Shown piece after piece: positions 5,976 to 12,965 of a stretch of DNA of 14,463 nt. Numbering within the stretch: the first letter of the stretch is position 1; each line of letters starts with the position of its first letter. The notes beneath the pieces were generated by a model. The model saw only the letters and a program-made list of their open reading frames with translations, was not told the origin of the DNA and ran no database searches. Source of the DNA: Thermoleophilia bacterium (GTDB lineage: Bacteria; Actinomycetota; Thermoleophilia; Miltoncostaeales; Miltoncostaeaceae); contig JADGPH010000263.1 in assembly GCA_017882555.1 (NCBI GenBank), positions 1 through 14,463 on the forward strand. The letters run 5' to 3'. The position numbers were made by a program, and so were the translations under genes.

Positions 5976-6794
5976 CTAGAGCTCGGCCGCGCGACGGGCG
6001 GCCGCCACGATCGCATCTGCAACATGCGCCCGGACACTTCCGCGCTCGAGCACCAACAGGCCCGCGATCGTCGTCCCGGCCGGAGAGCTGACCCGCTGGC
6101 GCAACACCGCAGGATCGGCATCATCGTCGGCCAGCAGCGCGGCGGTGCCCGCGAGCACCGCTCGCGCCATCGACCGTGCTTGTGATCGGGTCAATCCACT
6201 GGCGACGCCGCCATCCTCAAACGCCTCAACAATCAGCGCCAGAAATCCGGGCCCGCTACCGGCCAAGGCGGTCGCCGCGGGAAACTGGCTCTCGGGCAGC
6301 GCGACAATCGCACCGAGCGGAGCGAGCGCGCACTCGAGGTCGGCACGTCGCTCAAGATCGAACTCCTGATGGGCAATGGCAACCAGCCCCGCCCCAAAGC
6401 GCACGGCGAGGTTCGGCATCGTCCTCACGACGCTGAGACCTGGCGCCGCCCTCGCGAGCCGCCCGAGATCCCATCCGGTGACGACCGACAACACCACGGC
6501 CCGGTCCGCCACATGTGGGGCGATGTCCGCGAGCGCGTCGGCGGCATCCTTCGGCTTGACCGCCAGCACGATCAGATCACACGCGGCGGCGTCGGCCACC
6601 GAGCCGACACGTCCTCGAACCTCAGCCGCACCGGCCTCGGCGGCGGCGGCAATTGGGTCGGCGACCACGCTGGCACGGCCAAGCTCCGGGCGGGTCCGCA
6701 CCAGCCCGCAGAGCATGGCACGGCCCATCGCACCGGACCCGACCAGCCCGAGTGAGCTCGGCCATACCAACTGAGGGTCCGGATTCGGGCTCAA
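5976..6794 (-). CDS. proC: Pyrroline-5-carboxylate reductase
   Basis: ProC reduces 1-pyrroline-5-carboxylate to L-proline with NAD(P)H, the last step of proline synthesis. The N-terminal Rossmann motif is GLVGSGAMGRAM (16-27). LAVKPKD and VVRTMPNLAVRFGAG follow, then the C-terminal helical domain with AGSGPGFLALIVEAFEDGG and the P5CR signature SSPAGTTIAGLLVLE. The 272-aa length is typical. The start is TTG at 6794 in a TTGA overlap with the sepF stop, with no ATG near the conserved start. Its position next to yggS, sepF and yggT is a recurrent neighbourhood. It probably reflects a conserved operon rather than a shared pathway. Confidence 0.96.
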   Translation of the reverse strand: MSPNPDPQLVWPSSLGLVGSGAMGRAMLCGLVRTRPELGRASVVADPIAAAAEAGAAEVRGRVGSVADAAACDLIVLAVKPKDAADALADIAPHVADRAVVLSVVTGWDLGRLARAAPGLSVVRTMPNLAVRFGAGLVAIAHQEFDLERRADLECALAPLGAIVALPESQFPAATALAGSGPGFLALIVEAFEDGGVASGLTRSQARSMARAVLAGTAALLADDDADPAVLRQRVSSPAGTTIAGLLVLERGSVRAHVADAIVAAARRAAEL

Positions 6795-7375
6795 TACTGG
6801 TTAAAGAAACCCTTCTCAAGGAGGCGAGCGCGCTCCTCGGCAGAGACTTCGACGTTGCGCGGGGTCAGCATGAAGACCTTGTCGGCCACCCGCTGCATCC
6901 CGCCATCGAGCGCATAGGTCAGGCCGCTTGAAAAGTCGATCAAGCGCTTGGAGAGGTCCGTCTCCGCCGACTGCAGATTCAAGATCACCGGCACCGACGC
7001 CTTGAACTTGTCGGCGATCTGCTGGGCGTCGTTGAAGTTCTTGGGGAGCATCAGGTGCACCTCGGAACGCGCCGGGCTCGGCCGTGAGTCCACGGCACGC
7101 ATCACGGTCGGCCGGTGCGCCGAGCGCGAGGACCCCGGGTCGGCCGCGTAGATGTCGTCAAAGTCATCGCGACGGCGCGGGCCCAGACGGCGCACGTTCG
7201 GCCGCTCGCGGTAGTTGCGTTCGAGATCATCCTCCGCAGGGTGCCGCCCCGCCGATCCCGTTGAGGACCGATACCCGCCGGCGTCCTCGAACTCATCGTC
7301 ATGGAAGTCGTCGTCGTGACTGTCGGCCATGCCGAAATACACGAGTGTCCTGTGCCACATATCGCCGATTGCCAC
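6791..7375 (-). CDS. sepF: Cell division protein SepF
   Basis: SepF binds FtsZ and tethers it to the membrane in Gram-positive and actinobacterial cells. The N-terminus (MWHRTLVYFGMAD) is the membrane-binding amphipathic segment. A long acidic and arginine-rich linker follows (about residues 17-105). The conserved C-terminal domain begins at SEVHLMLPKNFNDAQQIADKF and includes VILNLQSA, RLIDFSSGLTYALDGGMQRVADKVFMLTP and a GFFNQY end. The start at GTG 7375 (194 aa) is supported by a GGGAAGGG ribosome-binding site at 7383-7390 with a 7-nt spacer, lying inside the end of yggS. ATG 7360 is the alternative. No ftsZ is in the window. Confidence 0.95.
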   Translation of the reverse strand: MAIGDMWHRTLVYFGMADSHDDDFHDDEFEDAGGYRSSTGSAGRHPAEDDLERNYRERPNVRRLGPRRRDDFDDIYAADPGSSRSAHRPTVMRAVDSRPSPARSEVHLMLPKNFNDAQQIADKFKASVPVILNLQSAETDLSKRLIDFSSGLTYALDGGMQRVADKVFMLTPRNVEVSAEERARLLEKGFFNQY

Positions 7376-7377
7376 GG

Positions 7378-8136
7378 TTAGACCCTTCCCTGCTCGATTA
7401 GTCCACGTCCGAGACGCACAATGGTCGCTCCTTCTTGCGCCGCAACCACGTAATCCTGACTCGTTCCCATCGACAAGTCGCTGAGATCGTGCCGCCCCTG
7501 CCATTCAACCGCAAGTGACCGCGCAAAATCCCGCACCCGCGAGAACGCTTCGCGGCTGTCTTCTGGATTGCTGGTCAGCGCCGGCATCACCATTAACCCG
7601 CCAATCACCAGGTGCTCCAATTGCGACGCATCGGCAATGAACTGGCGCAGTTGCGACGGAACAATGCCGGACTTGCTGGGTTCCTCATCGGCGTTCACTT
7701 CGACAAGAACCCGCGTCGTACCTTCCGCGCGGTGCGCGATCTCTCGCGCGAGATCCAGCGAGTCGACGCTGTGGATCAGGCGCACCCGCGGGAGCACCTC
7801 GCGGACCTTGCGCCGCTGCAGGTGTCCGATGAAGTCAAACACGAGCGCATCGCCGATAATCGCTTGCTTCTCCTGGAGTTGCTGAAGGCGGTTCTCGCCA
7901 ACGAGTTGCACGCCCGCAGCGACCAGTGCCGGGGTCTCCTCCGGTGCGATGTACTTGCCAGCCACCAGCAGCTCCACCGCGCCCGGCGCCCGCCCGGACC
8001 ACCGCGCGGCGGCGGCGAGCTCATCCCGAACTTCGTCAAGCGCGATCCGCAACCGGTCGGGGTCGATACCTGTCTGCACATCAGCCATGCACAGATCGTG
8101 GCACATCACACTGCCGTCTGAGCGCTCGGCCCTCAC
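7378..8136 (-). CDS. YggS family pyridoxal-phosphate-binding protein
   Basis: YggS/PROSC proteins bind PLP on a single-domain alanine-racemase-like barrel and help maintain PLP and amino-acid homeostasis. They have no firmly known enzymatic activity. Visible are LLVAGKYIAPE with the PLP lysine (residue 61 from this start), VGENRLQQLQEK, FDFIGHLQRRK, IHSVDSLDLA, LVEVNADEEPSKSGI, GLMVMP and the C-terminal LSMGTSQDYVVAAQEGATIVRLGR. GTG 8136 is chosen because it overlaps the pgeF stop as GTGA, like most junctions here (252 aa). Homology alone would favour ATG 8088 (MADVQTGID..., 236 aa), but that ATG has no ribosome-binding site. The gene precedes sepF, as in many Gram-positives. Confidence 0.93.
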   Translation of the reverse strand: MRAERSDGSVMCHDLCMADVQTGIDPDRLRIALDEVRDELAAAARWSGRAPGAVELLVAGKYIAPEETPALVAAGVQLVGENRLQQLQEKQAIIGDALVFDFIGHLQRRKVREVLPRVRLIHSVDSLDLAREIAHRAEGTTRVLVEVNADEEPSKSGIVPSQLRQFIADASQLEHLVIGGLMVMPALTSNPEDSREAFSRVRDFARSLAVEWQGRHDLSDLSMGTSQDYVVAAQEGATIVRLGRGLIEQGRV

Positions 8137-8912
8137 GGACCCGTCCAGACCGACGAGCTGATCGGCCAGATGAGCCCGAGCTGCCGCCCGGTCGGCGCAC
8201 CGTCCCGACGAAAGCTGAACCAACGATCGCCATCACATGACGTGCAGGTCTCGAGGGACCACACCGCCGAGGCCGCAAGGCCAGCCCCGACCAACGCCGC
8301 GCGCGCGGCGCCCACCAGGTCCACCGCGTCGCCGGCGAGAACCTGCTCTCCAAACCGCGCGACAAATCGATCGCGTATCTCGACGCTAACTGGATAGCAG
8401 CACGGACCGATCCCGGGGCCGATCGCCGCCCCGAGGCGCGCCGCGGGGCCCAATTGAGTGACGGCTCCCTCGAGGATGCCCGCCACGAGCCCGCGCCAGC
8501 CAGCGTGAACGGCTGCCACCTTCGGAAGATCCCGACGCCACAGCAGCACCGACAGGCAATCGGCCGCGAACACGCCCACGCCAACCCCGGGGAGACTCGA
8601 GACGAGCCCATCCCCGTCCCGCCAGACGTGGGACGCGTCCAAAAACGGGCTTGGCACCTCGCCGGACCCGACATGCCGCACGTGCGCGCCGTGGACTTGT
8701 CGGCCGACCACAACCGACTCGGGGTCAACCCCGAGTGCCGCGCAGACGGCCTGGCGATTGGCAGCCACGTCTGCCGGCGCGTCCTCGACCGTGCCGCCGA
8801 GGTTCAGCGCGGCATACGGCCCGTGGCTACTACCTCCTCGACGGGTCGTAAAGACCGCCACGCACGGCCCGTCGACCGGGGCCCGAACGAACTCTGGCGT
8901 CGGGCTGCTCAC
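8133..8912 (-). CDS. pgeF: YfiH/PgeF (YlmD) family polyphenol oxidase-like protein
   Basis: Members of this family (formerly multicopper polyphenol oxidase, DUF152) have been reported as purine nucleoside phosphorylases/adenosine deaminases. E. coli YfiH/PgeF is implicated in editing peptidoglycan precursors. Metal/active-site residues are visible: RQVHGAHV with His74, FAADCLSVLL with Cys119, and AAVHAGWRGL with His136. AAIGPGIGPCCYPV follows, then a C-terminal SCDGDRWFSFRRDGAPTGRQLGLIW. GTG 8912 overlaps the cca stop as GTGA and gives 259 aa, the usual family length. The open frame reaches further upstream, but that part overlaps cca and looks non-coding. Its order with yggS and sepF matches the actinobacterial division-cluster tail. 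Confidence 0.94.
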   Translation of the reverse strand: MSSPTPEFVRAPVDGPCVAVFTTRRGGSSHGPYAALNLGGTVEDAPADVAANRQAVCAALGVDPESVVVGRQVHGAHVRHVGSGEVPSPFLDASHVWRDGDGLVSSLPGVGVGVFAADCLSVLLWRRDLPKVAAVHAGWRGLVAGILEGAVTQLGPAARLGAAIGPGIGPCCYPVSVEIRDRFVARFGEQVLAGDAVDLVGAARAALVGAGLAASAVWSLETCTSCDGDRWFSFRRDGAPTGRQLGLIWPISSSVWTGP

Positions 8913-10114
8913 GGGTACCCAACCTGTGCGGCAGCGATTGCGAACGCACGCTGCGCCGCCGAGTCGGCGAGCTCGCCATCGAGCACCGCGCCGCGCAGCG
9001 CCGCCAAGGCGCGTCCGATCGCCGGCCCGGGCGCGACGCCAGCCGCCACCAAATCCGCCCCGCGCACCGCGACATGCGCGCCGCGCCAGGTGGTCCACCA
9101 CGTAATGATGTGCGGGGCGCCGAGCGCGTGTGCGCCGATCTGCGTGGCGACCGGGGTGCGTGCGAGGACGTGATCGATCTCCGAGGGCCGGTGAATGCGC
9201 AGTAGGGTGTCCCAAAGCCGCGGACCGTCGGCGATCTCGGCCGCCAGCCCTCGGGCCCAACCGGGCACCGCAAGCTCAGCGCGCGCAGGATCCTCAAGCG
9301 CAGCGCCCGCGCGCAGAGCCCACCTTGGCAGCGTCGGCCCGTGAGGATCACAGGCCGCAAGCTCGACATGTGCCGCGTCGAGGCGCCGAATCGCCTGATC
9401 GGCGTCCGGCGTGACCCCAGGGGCGCCAATAGCAAAGAGCAATCCGAGGCCCGGGCCCGGGTTCGGTTCGTCCAACAGGCGCCTCAGCTCATCGGCAACA
9501 CGGGCCGAGGTCCACGTGAGACCCGCGATCGCGGCCGCAAGAGCCGTGCGCGTTGCCGGCTCAATCGCAAAACCCAGGCGCCCCGCGTAGCGGGCCGCAC
9601 GCACAATCCGACTCGGGTCCTCGACAAAGGCATCCTCGCGCAGGCTCCGCACCAGTCCCGCCTTGAGATCCGCAACACCGCCGAAGGGATCGACCAGTTC
9701 GCCTGCGTCTACACCCGTCACGCGCAACGCCATCGCGTTAATCGAAAAGTCACGCCGGGCAAGATCATCGGCGAGCGTTCCACGGCGAACGACGGGAAGG
9801 GCCCCCGGCGACGGATAGTGCTCGCGGCGCGCGGAGATGAAATCCACATGCCCGTCCCCATGTGGCAACTCGAGCACCGCGGTGCCGAATCGCTCGTGGG
9901 TCGTCACCGGCACACCAAGGGTGTGCCCGACCTCACGCGCCACGGCGATCGCATCACCCTCAACCACCAGATCGAGATCGTGCAGGTGTATGCGACCGAG
10001 CAGGGCATCCCTGACAACGCCCCCGACGACGCTGACGTCGCCGGTCAGATGCGGGCGCAACCGCGCCACGACGGGATGGGCCAAGACGTCGGTTGCCAGA
10101 GGGGTACGATCCAT
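8909..10114 (-). CDS. CCA tRNA nucleotidyltransferase / poly(A) polymerase family (class II)
   Basis: This enzyme adds or repairs the 3' CCA end of tRNAs. A related A-adding or poly(A) polymerase role cannot be excluded. The head domain has VVGGVVRDALLG (29-40) and the metal-binding DLDLV at 46-50 (Asp46 and Asp48), with a third acidic residue at HVDF (Asp91). RRDFSINAMA is at 120-129 and the template-type motif EDPSRIVRAARYAGRLGF at 165-182. Its 401 aa include a C-terminal region of about 200 aa in which I see no HD motif, unlike many actinobacterial PcnA proteins. The start is ATG 10114, with no ribosome-binding site. It lies 3 bp from the divergent plus-strand gene, so its promoter must lie inside that gene. 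It heads the middle series. Confidence 0.92.
   Translation of the reverse strand: MDRTPLATDVLAHPVVARLRPHLTGDVSVVGGVVRDALLGRIHLHDLDLVVEGDAIAVAREVGHTLGVPVTTHERFGTAVLELPHGDGHVDFISARREHYPSPGALPVVRRGTLADDLARRDFSINAMALRVTGVDAGELVDPFGGVADLKAGLVRSLREDAFVEDPSRIVRAARYAGRLGFAIEPATRTALAAAIAGLTWTSARVADELRRLLDEPNPGPGLGLLFAIGAPGVTPDADQAIRRLDAAHVELAACDPHGPTLPRWALRAGAALEDPARAELAVPGWARGLAAEIADGPRLWDTLLRIHRPSEIDHVLARTPVATQIGAHALGAPHIITWWTTWRGAHVAVRGADLVAAGVAPGPAIGRALAALRGAVLDGELADSAAQRAFAIAAAQVGYP
10105..10110 (+). promoter_or_regulatory. Candidate -10 box (TACGAT) for the plus-strand small gene
   Basis: TACGAT fits the TANNNT -10 consensus and ends 7 nt before the GTG at 10118. That is the spacing expected if transcription begins at or next to the start codon, giving a leaderless mRNA of the type common in actinobacteria. 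No good -35 box is seen at 16-18 bp. The element lies within the first codons of cca on the other strand. Confidence 0.4.
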
Positions 10115-10117
10115 GGG

Positions 10118-10372
10118 GTGAGCTGGGATCCGCTGTCGGAGAAACTGGTGGAAAACTCGCCGCTACGGAACCACGAGTTGGTGGCGGCCTTCACGCGTTA
10201 CGAACACTTGACCATCATCGAGCTCGACGTGGCGTGGGACCAGGTCAACGTCGCGTTTCGCGAATGGGTCGACCGACCCGAGAACGCGGGCAAGCCGATT
10301 CAAGATGCCCCACAGTACTGGGATCGCATCGCGATTGACTCGCTGCGCGAGCGGCGCACCTGGTGGGAGTAG
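10118..10372 (+). CDS. Unrecognised 84-aa protein, divergent from cca
   Basis: I do not recognise this protein. The frame begins at GTG 10118 (VSWDPLSEKLVENS...) and ends ...SLRERRTWWE. It has five Trp and many charged residues, no signal peptide and no membrane segment. Its look is that of a compact soluble alpha-helical protein. Codons end mostly in G or C like the true genes here. No strong minus-strand gene competes, and it fills an otherwise empty 280-bp gap. An alternative start, GTG 10148, has GGAG 6 nt upstream and would give 74 aa. It is divergent from cca (3 bp between starts) and convergent with ridA (22 bp between stops). It is the only probable plus-strand gene in the window. Confidence 0.7.
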   Translation: MSWDPLSEKLVENSPLRNHELVAAFTRYEHLTIIELDVAWDQVNVAFREWVDRPENAGKPIQDAPQYWDRIAIDSLRERRTWWE

Positions 10373-10394
10373 CACCCCGACGCGCAGCGGCTGC

Positions 10395-10802
10395 CTAATT
10401 GCCGATTCGGGCGACGACCTCGATCTCGACACGGGCACCCAGCGGCAACGCCGCGACGCCAACAGTCGAACGTGCCGGAGCGTGGGTACCCAACACCTCG
10501 GCGTAGACCGCATTCATGGGCGCGAAGTCGCCAGCCAGGTCGACCAGAAACACCGTTGCCTTCACGACATCCGACAAGCTCGCATCGGCACCCGCAAGTA
10601 CCGCCTCGACGTTTGCCAGCACCCGCCGAGTTTGGACGGCGATGTCGTTGGCAACCAGTTGCCCCGTCCCAGGATCGACCGGTACCTGACCCGAGACGAA
10701 GACGAACCCGCCTGCGGGAGCGACAATTGCCTGGCTGTACGGGGCGCCCGCGACCGGCGCCGGCGCCGCATCGGTCCGAATCACCCGCAGTGCATTGGTC
10801 AC
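10395..10802 (-). CDS. ridA: RidA (YjgF/YER057c/UK114) family deaminase
   Basis: RidA proteins hydrolyse reactive enamine/imine intermediates such as 2-aminoacrylate released by PLP enzymes. They act in the cytosol, usually as trimers. The 135-aa protein has GAPYSQAIVA (19-28), VFVSGQVPVDPGTGQLV (34-50), VVKATVFLVD (79-88), the key arginine in APARSTV (Arg111, equivalent to the catalytic Arg of RidA) and VEIEVVA at the end with the conserved Glu. Core residues for deaminase activity are therefore present. GTG 10802 overlaps the hisF TGA (GTGA), so it is translated as the last visible gene of the histidine unit. The exact Rid subfamily and substrate cannot be fixed from this alone. Confidence 0.92.
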   Translation of the reverse strand: MTNALRVIRTDAAPAPVAGAPYSQAIVAPAGGFVFVSGQVPVDPGTGQLVANDIAVQTRRVLANVEAVLAGADASLSDVVKATVFLVDLAGDFAPMNAVYAEVLGTHAPARSTVGVAALPLGARVEIEVVARIGN

Positions 10803-11554
10803 TGACGCACCTCCACCCCGACGTCTGCCATTGCCTGTTTGACCTGCGCGATGCTGTAGATCCCATCGTGGAACACCGACGCCGCCAGCACCGCATCAGC
10901 GTGCCCACGCGTGACGGCTTGCGCAAAGTGCCCGAGCGTACCAGCACCACCTGACGCGATCACGGGCACTGGCACCGCGTCGGCAACCTTTGCAAGCAGC
11001 TCGGTGTCGAAACCGTCTTTGGTGCCGTCACGGTCCATGCTTGTGAGCAGGATCTCACCGGCGCCCCGTGCGGCAGCCTCGGTCGCCCAGGCCACCGCCT
11101 CGAGACCGGTTGGCTTCCGGCCTCCGTTGAGGTAGACCTCCCAGCCGGTACCGTCGGTCCGTCTCCGGGCGTCGATCGCCACCACGATGCATTGGCTGCC
11201 AAAGCGCGCGGCCCCCGCGCTGATGAGATTCGGATCACGCACGGCCGCGGAGTTGATTGACACCTTGTCCGCACCAGCGGACAACACCGCGTACATGTCG
11301 TCTTCCGAACGCAGGCCGCCGCCGATCGTAAACGGGATAAAGACCTCAGCCGCGGTGCGCTCGGCCAGCTCCACGATCGTGCCGCGCTCTTCGTGGCTGG
11401 CGGTGATGTCGAGGAAGACCAGTTCATCGGCGCCCTCAGCGTCGTAGCGCGCCGCAAGCTCGACGGGGTCTCCCGCATCGCGCAATCCGACGAAGTTGAT
11501 CCCTTTGACAACCCTCCCCGCGTGCACGTCTAGGCACGGAATCACACGAATCAC
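10799..11554 (-). CDS. hisF: Imidazole glycerol phosphate synthase, cyclase subunit
   Basis: HisF uses ammonia delivered by HisH to convert PRFAR to imidazole glycerol phosphate and AICAR, step 5-6 of histidine synthesis. The (beta/alpha)8-barrel is recognisable by RVIPCLDVHAGRVVKG with catalytic Asp9, FLDITAS, FTIGGGLRSEDD, ADKVSINSAAV, VAIDAR with catalytic Asp128, EILLTSMDRDGTKDGFD and VIASGGAGTLGHF. The 251-aa length is standard. The GTG start at 11554 overlaps the hisA stop (GTGA). Both subunits of the synthase are encoded two genes apart, with hisA between them, as in many bacteria. Confidence 0.98.
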   Translation of the reverse strand: MIRVIPCLDVHAGRVVKGINFVGLRDAGDPVELAARYDAEGADELVFLDITASHEERGTIVELAERTAAEVFIPFTIGGGLRSEDDMYAVLSAGADKVSINSAAVRDPNLISAGAARFGSQCIVVAIDARRRTDGTGWEVYLNGGRKPTGLEAVAWATEAAARGAGEILLTSMDRDGTKDGFDTELLAKVADAVPVPVIASGGAGTLGHFAQAVTRGHADAVLAASVFHDGIYSIAQVKQAMADVGVEVRQ

Positions 11555-12315
11555 GAAGCGCCTCGGTTGAGGGCTGGCTCCGACTGGCCGCCGCTGAGCG
11601 CGACGAGGGCCTCGGTCACGGTGAAGCGCTCTTCGTACAGCGCCCGTCCGACGATCACTCCTGTCAGGTTCTCGAGCCCCAGTTGCGAGAGCTGACGCAG
11701 ATCGCCGAGTGAGCTGATCCCACCCGAAGCCAGGATTCCCAACGGCGGTGCGGCGGCCGCGAGGCGGCGCAGCGCCTGAAGGTTCGGCCCTTCGAGCATG
11801 CCATCGCGCGAGATGTCGGTGTAGAGCAGGTGGCGCACCCCAGTGGTGACCAGATCCGCCGCGACCGTCAGGGCGTCCTGGTCGCTCGTCACGGTCCAGC
11901 CGTGCGTCGCGACCTTGCCGTCACGGGCATCGACGGCCACAACCAAGCGGTCACCGAGACGATCGATGGCCCACCGCAACAGGTCGGCGTCCTGCAACAC
12001 GGCGGTGCCGACCACGACGCGATCGATCCCGGTAGCAATCGCGGTCTCGATCGCCGCACGAGAGCGCATCCCGCCGCCGTAGTGCACCGTACCGCCAAAT
12101 GCTGCCGCGATGCTCGCCACAACGTGTGCATGCACCGGGCCACCCTCGAGCGCGCCGTCGAGGTCCACCACGTGCAGGTGCGTCGCGCCCTGCTCGGCAA
12201 ACAGTCGCGCTTGCGCGACTGGGTCGTCGTTGAACACGGTGACGTTGTCGAAATCCCCCTGTACGAGGCGCACCGCCCGCCCGTCCCGCAGATCAATCGC
12301 CGGGAATAGAATCAT
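11551..12315 (-). CDS. hisA: ProFAR isomerase, HisA
   Basis: HisA isomerises ProFAR to PRFAR, step 4 of histidine synthesis. In Streptomyces and Mycobacterium the homologue PriA also does the TrpF reaction. The barrel carries LFPAIDLRDGRAVRLVQGD with Asp8, VVDLDGAL, HYGGGMRSR, VVGTAVLQD, VAVDARDGKV with Asp129, THGW (Trp140), YTDISRDGML and ILASGGISSL. ATG 12315 overlaps the hisH stop as ATGA and gives 254 aa. The frame is open further upstream, but only in the overlap with hisH. Whether it is a bifunctional PriA cannot be decided here. No trpF is in the window to argue either way. Confidence 0.96.
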   Translation of the reverse strand: MILFPAIDLRDGRAVRLVQGDFDNVTVFNDDPVAQARLFAEQGATHLHVVDLDGALEGGPVHAHVVASIAAAFGGTVHYGGGMRSRAAIETAIATGIDRVVVGTAVLQDADLLRWAIDRLGDRLVVAVDARDGKVATHGWTVTSDQDALTVAADLVTTGVRHLLYTDISRDGMLEGPNLQALRRLAAAAPPLGILASGGISSLGDLRQLSQLGLENLTGVIVGRALYEERFTVTEALVALSGGQSEPALNRGAS

Positions 12316-12965
12316 GACGCACCGACCTCCGCGAGACGGGGAACCGACGCCAGCCATCGTTGCAGCAGGGCAAGACCTGCCCGGCTTGATTTCTCGGGAT
12401 GGAACTGCACGCCGGCGACGTGACCAAGTTGTGCGGCGGCGACGAACTCACCCCCGTAGTTGACCGTCCCCAGGATGTGGGCCGGATCGGTCGGCACGAC
12501 GGCGAAGCCGTGCACAAAGTAGTAGGTCGAGGCACTCTCGTCGAGGTCCTCGGGCACCAAGGCGCTCTCGGCGTGCCAGTGCACGCGGTTCCAACCGATC
12601 TGCGGCAGTTTGCGATCGGTCACCAGACGCCGCACCGAGCCGGGAATCAGCCCGAGCCCCGGGACGCCGGGGCTCTCATCGCTGTCGTCGAACAACAACT
12701 GCAGACCCAGGCAGATCCCGAGCAGCGGCACCCCGTCCGCAGCGGCCGATCTCGCTACCACGTCAAGGCCTTGGGCACGTATTCGCTCCATGGCCTGACC
12801 GAAGTGCCCCACACCAGGCAACAGGACCGCATCGGCGCCGCGCGCCTGGGTGGCCGATTCGGCCACCTGCACGCGTGCGCCCAGCCGCTCCAGCGCTTTT
12901 GTCACACTGCGCAAGTTGCTCATGTGGTAGTTCAGGACCGCGATCCGCGGACCACCTGCACTCAC
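12312..12965 (-). CDS. hisH: Imidazole glycerol phosphate synthase, glutaminase subunit
   Basis: HisH hydrolyses glutamine and channels ammonia to HisF. The class I glutamine amidotransferase features are present: LLPGVGHFGQAM (oxyanion strand), GICLGLQLLF with the nucleophile Cys85, and GVQFHPEKSS with His189 and Glu191 completing the triad. The N-terminal IAVLNYHMSNLRSV corresponds to the family's DYGxGNLxSV. GTG 12965 overlaps the hisB stop (GTGA) and gives 217 aa, a standard length. The open frame continues upstream to 13055, but that part overlaps hisB and has no HisH similarity. Confidence 0.97.
   Translation of the reverse strand: MSAGGPRIAVLNYHMSNLRSVTKALERLGARVQVAESATQARGADAVLLPGVGHFGQAMERIRAQGLDVVARSAAADGVPLLGICLGLQLLFDDSDESPGVPGLGLIPGSVRRLVTDRKLPQIGWNRVHWHAESALVPEDLDESASTYYFVHGFAVVPTDPAHILGTVNYGGEFVAAAQLGHVAGVQFHPEKSSRAGLALLQRWLASVPRLAEVGAS

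Noticed and set aside
8913..9260. Upstream extension of the pgeF open frame (375 aa in total)
   Set aside because: The extra part overlaps cca in another frame and is Arg/Gly/Ala-rich without family similarity. GTG 8912 fits the family length and the GTGA overlap.
10373..10394. Possible bidirectional terminator between the plus-strand small gene and ridA
   Set aside because: Only a short cagcggctg palindrome is present, with no usable stem or T tract on either strand.
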